Shown piece by piece: positions 58,546 through 64,000 of a DNA stretch of 64,000 nt. Location: the NCBI RefSeq assembly GCF_020382885.2, contig NC_058513.1, positions 16,393,641-16,457,640 of the forward strand, read 5' to 3'. The translations under genes and the position numbers were made by a program. How positions within the stretch are numbered: the first letter of the stretch is position 1; each line of letters opens with the position of its first letter. The notes under the pieces are model-generated. The model did not search any database and had not been told where the DNA came from. It was given only the letters and a program-made list of their open reading frames with translations. Origin of the DNA: Scatophagus argus (taxonomy: Eukaryota; Chordata; Actinopteri; Scatophagidae).

Positions 58546-60339
58546 TATAAAAAAGAGTTAATCCGTCTGACTGCAGCTGCTGTAGAAATGTTAATAAATA
58601 AATGTTAAGACGTTAATAGATTGACCCTGTGATCTATCGGGTCTGCTGTTGTCACTGCTCACAAGTTGTTCACAAATGACTTGTGGGCCAGAGGTCAAAC
58701 GATCCATTGGAGGAGTCTTCATACTGGAAAAGACAAAAAAAAAAAAGACAAACACGAGCCACAACCTGGCAACCCAACAGCCGTTCTTCTAACAAGCCCA
58801 TAACTGATTGACCAAGTGTTAGTGATTGACTTGTTTACTCACCTTTAATAAAACCAGCCTTTACACGTAATGGTTTCCTCATTGAGCAGTACAGATGACC
58901 AATTTACACGTTAGAATATGTGCAAATCAGATCATACAGTGCAGTTCAGAGGCAGAAAAGACCCTTTTTATTTTTAAAACTCTCATATAATGAAGAAGAA
59001 AATGAAGGAGATCTTCCCCAATGAGCCATGAACTCACTTTTTAGATAATCTGCCTGATTCTCAAATCAGAATGTTTATGTTAATTGCTTTTCTGGTAAAG
59101 GCTCCATCTTATGATGTGACCTCAGGAAAGACGAAGATGGTGAGATGATGCGTCATCACATCTCATGTCGAGTGTGAATTTAATAATAGTCCAAGCACAG
59201 GCCACAAGAAATGAAAGTTCAAACTCACTGATATCCCTCCGAGTCCTGAGAATTCAAAACGTATTCTTGTTTTTGAGTACGATGACAAGATGTACAGGCT
59301 CACCAGCTCCTTTTATCAAACGTGCCAAAATAGAAAAGCACTTAATCTGTAAATTTGATATATTTTCAATGTGTGAAGAGGCAGACTATTTGCGAAACAA
59401 TCATAATTTCATGCCTGTGTGGGAAAACGTGTCTGAAGATTTCTCCACGTCACAGTGAACGTGGTCCCCGGGGTGAACCCACTCATTCTCCCTTTAAGAT
59501 GCGAGTAATCTCATTTATGGTTCAGCTCTATGCCAGCTCCCAATGGTTTGGGACAAAGAAAGAAAAAACATATAAAGAAAAATCTATAAATATCATGTTT
59601 GACCTTATGTATTCCATTTTGCCCGTATTAAAGCATATTCATCCAGTCTTTGTCGGTAGATGGCTTTGTCACAAGTACGAGAGTTTGCCTGGCATTTCAG
59701 GTGGTATCAGCTGGAAGAATAGATCACCTGCTTTATCGATCTTTTTCTCTGCTGAAATTTAGAAATGTCAGGCCGGACACTTTGCAAATCATTCTGTCCA
59801 GCCTGATGGATGCTCGTGAAGAAAACTGCTTTACCACATGCTGCACTTCACAACTTCAGTTTAGGATGTTTGATGAGCGGAAGAGAATAGACTCACCAAA
59901 ACTAGGATAAAACGTGCTGGTAGATCTGTTGCGAAGGCAGCTCGATGGCTCAATGAACAGGAAGAAAGGATTTTTGGTAAGTGAAAGGTGTTTCAGACGC
60001 CGCCTGCTGCTTTGTTCGATTCCCTTCTTCTTCCATCGTGCATGACACATCGGTCGTGCCACCGCCAAGGCAGATGTGTTTACCTTTCCCTCCTGGAGCG
60101 TCCAAGCTTTCGTCAGTAAGGCAACACCACATTGTCAGGGCACTTTCCAGCTCCTGCAGAACAATATGCTCAATGCAAAAACAGATGGGTTGAAACAAAT
60201 GGTGTGTTTGCCGTGTTACATGAGGGCAGCAGGTGACAAAACCACATTAGACGACTTCTCACCCGCATGCCCGCTCGTCTGGTTGATCTGCCGTCCTGTT
60301 TTGGCACAGCTTTGGCAGACTGTCTTCAGTTGTTATGTT

Positions 60340-60435
60340 AAAGGGGAATTCCACTTTAACACATCATAGTCTGTTTACCGCATGTGACCCCAGCGATGTC
60401 GCTGTACTCAAGTGACATCACTGGGGTCACCTGAA
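60340..60435. repeat. Palindromic segment, probable part of a dispersed repeat
   Basis: GTGACCCCAGCGATGTC (60384-60400) and GACATCACTGGGGTCAC (60414-60430) are inverted copies over 17 bp with one mismatch, separated by 13 bp. AAAGGGGAATTCCACTTTAA just before is a familiar fish repeat word. Confidence 0.5.
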
Positions 60436-62189
60436 AATGGAAAAATAAAATCTGTGGGTGTGGATTTAGAAAGGAAAGAGTTTACCAGACCTTTGAAGCT
60501 CGCTTCTCATCTCTGCTCAAGGCTACAACAGCTGTTACCATCATAACACACCAGAATCTCTGAACCAACTGTCAGAGGTTGAGTTGCATTGTGGATAATG
60601 TAGGCACCATGCTTTGACAAGGAAGAAGAATACATGGAAAACAAAATGCCGTATCTCTGGGTTTTTGGAGCAATCTTTCAGTCTTACTTTATTTGCTACC
60701 ACTCGGTGGTGGAGCTTCTCCTTTATCGTGTGGTGTTGTAGTTGATGCAAAGTTGGAGCAAAGGAAGATCTTTTGGCCTCCAATTTCTCTTCTGTACTAC
60801 GAGCAGGCGCACCACCTGCCTGTAGTTTGCGGGTACTAAAACTAGAAATGTGCACACTGAATAGATTTGAAGTCACTGAAAGTTTTGATTTGGACATGAG
60901 GGCTTCATTGGAAGTGTGACACCAGAGGATGAAAGGATGAAAGCTTGGACCCCCAGCTGAGATGAAAAATGAGAACTCCTCACAAAAGAAACTTGCCTGA
61001 TGAGAATTTACTTTTGTGTTTGTGGAATATCAGAGACAATCACGTAAAAACCCCTTCGATCCCTGATCTCCTTCGTGGTGCTTCAGTTCTTGGAAAAACA
61101 TTGGCAAGCACTGAAACATTACCCAGAGCAAAAATATCAACAAAAATATAAGTCACAATCCTTGCTGAAACTCTTTTCTTTTATGTACATCTGTGATGGA
61201 TTTCTGCTGTATTTCTATTTTCACTTTTTGCTTGCGTTCATTCTTGACCTTTGGAAGAGCTTGACAGAATAATCACTCAGCTTCCAGATTATTTGCCAAG
61301 ATGACAAACCCGAATGCAACTTTAATTCCTCAACTTTTACTTTAAACACCTTTTGGACTCTTCAGAAAAGAGTTGGGTAACACAATAATGGTAGGATTTA
61401 TGAAGCAAAAGCATGGATTAGAACATCAGAAATACTCTGGATGAGGTGGGAGCATCCCTGCACCGTCGCTAACTCTTTCCCATCTCATCTCTCACTCTGT
61501 CATCTCATGGGTTGATTTCAAAGCTTAGCACCCAAACTGCTAACAGAGAGGTCATTAGCCTCATTGTGCTTCATGCTGCGAGCGATTAGCAGCAGCAGCC
61601 GTGGAGATTAAGCTGGGAAATTCTCCTGTGTCACAATGCAGCTGAGCGGGATCCACCGTGTTGACCCTTTGATCAGCGACGGAGCCGGAGAGCAGAGGCA
61701 GCCAGGCGGAGATTGTGCTGATGGCACGAGGCCTAATCTCTAGATTACCCATCATGCTGTTCCAGTGTGCACATAGCTAATTAAGAGAGGAAGTTCTGTG
61801 TGTTGCAGTGTCACTTGGGGGGGCAATATTTAACTCCCAAAACTTTTTAAGAGGGTCTTTTATGTACCTTACTCTTTCACTTTGGCTAATTGGTTGTAAT
61901 CAGAGAATGATGATGCATATCGGCAAGTAATTTTCATGCCCATTCTGTCAAGTTGGCAAGAAAGTTCCTATCGTATCTCTGCAGCAAAGTTCACCACACC
62001 CGTCGTGGATATTTAAGAACGTCTTAAGGCGTCATTAGTGTTTCTGTTGTTGTGAGAACCACTGAACAAAGTTGAAAGTCAAGTTGAAACTAACTTCAAC
62101 CTCAACTGGGTGCAGCAGCAGCAAAATCCAACTTGCATATTCATGCTTATTATTAGCAACAAAAATGGCAATGATATTTCAGTCACTAT

Positions 62190-62410
62190 GTTTCTGCATA
62201 ATGAGTACTTTTACTTTTGATACTTTCAAAAGTATCAGTACGTTCAGTACATTTTGCTTTTATCTGAGTAGGATTTTAAATGAAGGTCTTCTTGTTTTGT
62301 GTGTTTACATTGTCATTGGTGCTTTTATGTAAGTGACATGTCTGAGTACATCTTCTACAACTGACTTTGACACAAATTTGAGTATTAGCAATACCTTCAG
62401 TACAGTATTC
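62190..62410 (-). repeat. Reverse copy of the AGTAAAAGTA-family repeat
   Basis: The words GCATAATGAGTACTTTTACTT, CAGTACATTTTGCTTTTATC and TCTGAGTA are reverse complements of the phrases in the 58055-58545 family. It is truncated and diverged. Confidence 0.45.
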
Positions 62411-62708
62411 CCCCTCAGGTAGAAGAATGTTTGTTCTGCAGGTGTTTGTTTTGTTTTTAATTAACTTCTCTGAACTCCATTTCCACCTCCAGACAACAGC
62501 ATCTAGTTTGCTTTGTGGATCATTTCTGTCTTACTGGTACACGTTTTTTTCTTTCTCTGCACAGACTGTGTGTGTGTTGTCAAGTGGAGGACAATCAGAG
62601 AGTCTACAACTGCTTGCTGCTGGGCCTGAAGGTTTCTCTCACTCAGATTTTGGGTGTTAGACAAATTGCAACCGAGGTCGTGCTTGGACTGAGGTCTGTG
62701 TGTCAAAC

Positions 62709-62853
62709 ATGGGAGACCAGAGATCAGTCCAGCCCCTCCTGCTCCTGCTGCTGCTCCTGATGCTCCTCGCCAGGATGTCACAGCTGTGGGCCTTCCCCTT
62801 CAGCCCGTCCCTGGATCTGGATGTCACCCCCAGGACTACTGTCTTCTCCAAAG
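62709..62853 (+). CDS. First coding exon of an unassigned secreted or membrane protein
   Basis: The exon begins at acceptor TTTCTCTGCACAG|ACTG (62565), with 144 nt of leader. The ATG at 62709 (CAAACATGG, a good context) opens 48 codons ending at donor CCAAAG|GTGAAG in phase 1. The N-terminus MGDQRSVQPLLLLLLLLMLL is a classic signal peptide; cleavage is likely soon after the ALW/AFP region (residues 26-30). The mature start reads SPSLDLDVTPRTTVFSK. I do not recognise the protein. There is a vague likeness to alpha-integrin N-termini (x-LDxD-V) but no FG-GAP repeat is visible. The following exon is not in the window, so only the targeting can be stated. Confidence 0.6.
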
Positions 62854-64000
62854 GTGAAGGCCATTTCATGTATTTCTTAGTTGAAAAGGAAAACTGCATG
62901 CCAGTGTTCTTATTCAGTGTGACTTTCCCGTTCCAAAATATCATGATTTTACTTTCCATCATGAATAAACATCCAGAAATCTGCTTAGAAATCATAGGAA
63001 AAAAAGACAATCCTTATAATTCAGGAACTTGTCTGAGAACTATTGTGTTTTTCATGCTTTCTTAAGTAATGCATCTGTATATTAATGGGAAAGCCGCAAA
63101 AAGGAACCGGCACGCTTTTAATGGTGCCAGTTTGCCAAAATGGTAACAAATATGGGCTAAAAGTAACTGGGCTCCAGCTGTAGCTCACAGTGTAATCCAT
63201 GGCAACATGATTATGCCCCAAACAGAAGTAAGACAAAGAAAAATAACACAGTAAGACTAACAAAACCTACTGATATCACTGCTCACAGGGACAGTGTCAG
63301 GCTTGGAAAGTCTCTGTTCCAGATGCTTCCACACAAACACAAAGGCACAGGCCCATTAAACACTCACCTCAGCGTCCTTATTTGATGCTGCTCGGGCTCC
63401 TTCCTCCCCTGCCCGTTAAAGAAGTGGCACAGTTTTCGAAAGTTGGCCCTGAAGACAGCTCCTTCATGCTCCGAGTTATTAATCGCCTCTCTCAAGCCCT
63501 GTCCTAGATCACACGCCTCAGCAAACACTTCTAATGAAACAATAGACGAGAGGCCCCCATAAAAGAGGACCCGAGCACAGTGGATCTGATTAGTGTCCGT
63601 GCAGAAAATACTGCTGAATAGGTGTATTTTGGCACAGAGTGGGTATTTACAGACATCATCAGCACCTTCCTCCTTCTACCTTAGCCCACTCGCTTGCCAC
63701 CAGCTCACCTTTCCCCTCCCTCTCCCTCCTCACTCCCCATCACTGCGGCAGAGGCTTCCACCACTGCTGCTGCAGCAGCGAGAAGGGGACTCCGGCACTG
63801 GCGGACTGATCGGACGGCTGTGCTCTTACCTCCACTCCGCCCCTCTCTGCTCCTCTTCAGTCCTCTGAGGACGAGTATTATTAGAGGAGGGGTGGACTCT
63901 GTTGCAAGCCGAGCTCTCCGGTGAAATGTCATGAGAGCTGTTGAGAGTATTGCAGTGTGAGATGATGTCTCGGCGTTAGGATGGATATGCTGCTTGACGT
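62854..64000 (+). other. Intron or 5' region of a further start site, to the window edge
   Basis: No second exon of the signal-peptide gene is evident. DNA at 63690-63870 is pyrimidine-rich and then CpG-richer. An ATG at 63981 (MDMLLDV to the edge), with an in-frame TGA at 63963, could begin another coding exon or an alternative first exon. Only 20 nt are available, so it is unsupported beyond that. Confidence 0.25.

Larger units (their letters stand above)
57338..62564 (+). other. Inferred 5' UTR intron of the plus-strand gene
   Basis: I see no conserved coding exon. It holds a teleost dispersed repeat (58055-58545), a palindromic repeat segment (60340-60435), a possible repeat around 60540-60900, and a reverse copy of the first family (62190-62410). 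Confidence 0.4.

Noticed and set aside
60541..60897. 118-aa minus-strand frame
   Set aside because: No recognisable domain or splice context, and the surrounding DNA looks like dispersed repeat.
62709..62853. Assignment of the signal-peptide exon to an alpha integrin
   Set aside because: The LDLDV likeness is too short and the expected FG-GAP sequence does not follow within the exon.
1..64000. tRNA, rRNA, CRISPR, prokaryotic operons or integrated virus genes
   Set aside because: None could be supported; the window has ordinary vertebrate gene structure.

Overview
This window is vertebrate nuclear DNA, and most likely comes from a percomorph teleost. Coding sequence is split into short exons with GT..AG borders and long introns. 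Intergenic DNA is rich in (TG)n microsatellites, and several dispersed repeats look like families I know from spiny-rayed fish. No bacterial, organellar or viral gene organisation is visible. No tRNA, rRNA or CRISPR array was found.

From left to right there are four recognisable genes on the minus strand and one start-of-gene on the plus strand. (1) wnk4, a WNK-family kinase, has coding exons 1-3 at 17179-836; the rest lies off the left edge. (2) vps25, an ESCRT-II subunit, is complete in six coding exons (23123-19275, 174 aa). (3) arhgap27, an SH3/WW/PH/RhoGAP protein, is complete in 17 coding exons (43976-24649, 991 aa), with an inferred noncoding first exon at about 45040-45230 and two possible internal alternative first exons. 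(4) An mfsd13a (TMEM180)-like transporter is complete in eight coding exons (53455-47896, 510 aa), with an inferred noncoding first exon near 55499-55610. (5) A plus-strand gene has an inferred noncoding first exon near 57250-57337 and one coding exon at 62709-62853. That exon encodes a signal peptide of a secreted or membrane protein that I cannot name; the gene continues off the right edge.

Every exon was joined by reading splice sites and codon phase by hand. The arhgap27, vps25 and mfsd13a-like models close in frame from ATG to stop, and their lengths match the vertebrate families. This is the strongest internal evidence for the coordinates. The genes do not form an operon-like system. 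WNK4 is an ion-transport regulatory kinase, VPS25 acts in endosomal sorting, ARHGAP27 in Rho-GTPase and endocytic control, and MFSD13A is a membrane transporter-like protein. vps25 and wnk4 are also neighbours in human.

I found no convincing undescribed biological system. The points most worth a second look are: possible alternative starts that would give an arhgap27 protein without its SH3 domain; microsatellites lying directly on splice sites in two genes; a hAT-type miniature element with a near-intact 8-bp target duplication; a nested repeat; and the unassigned secreted-protein exon at the right end.
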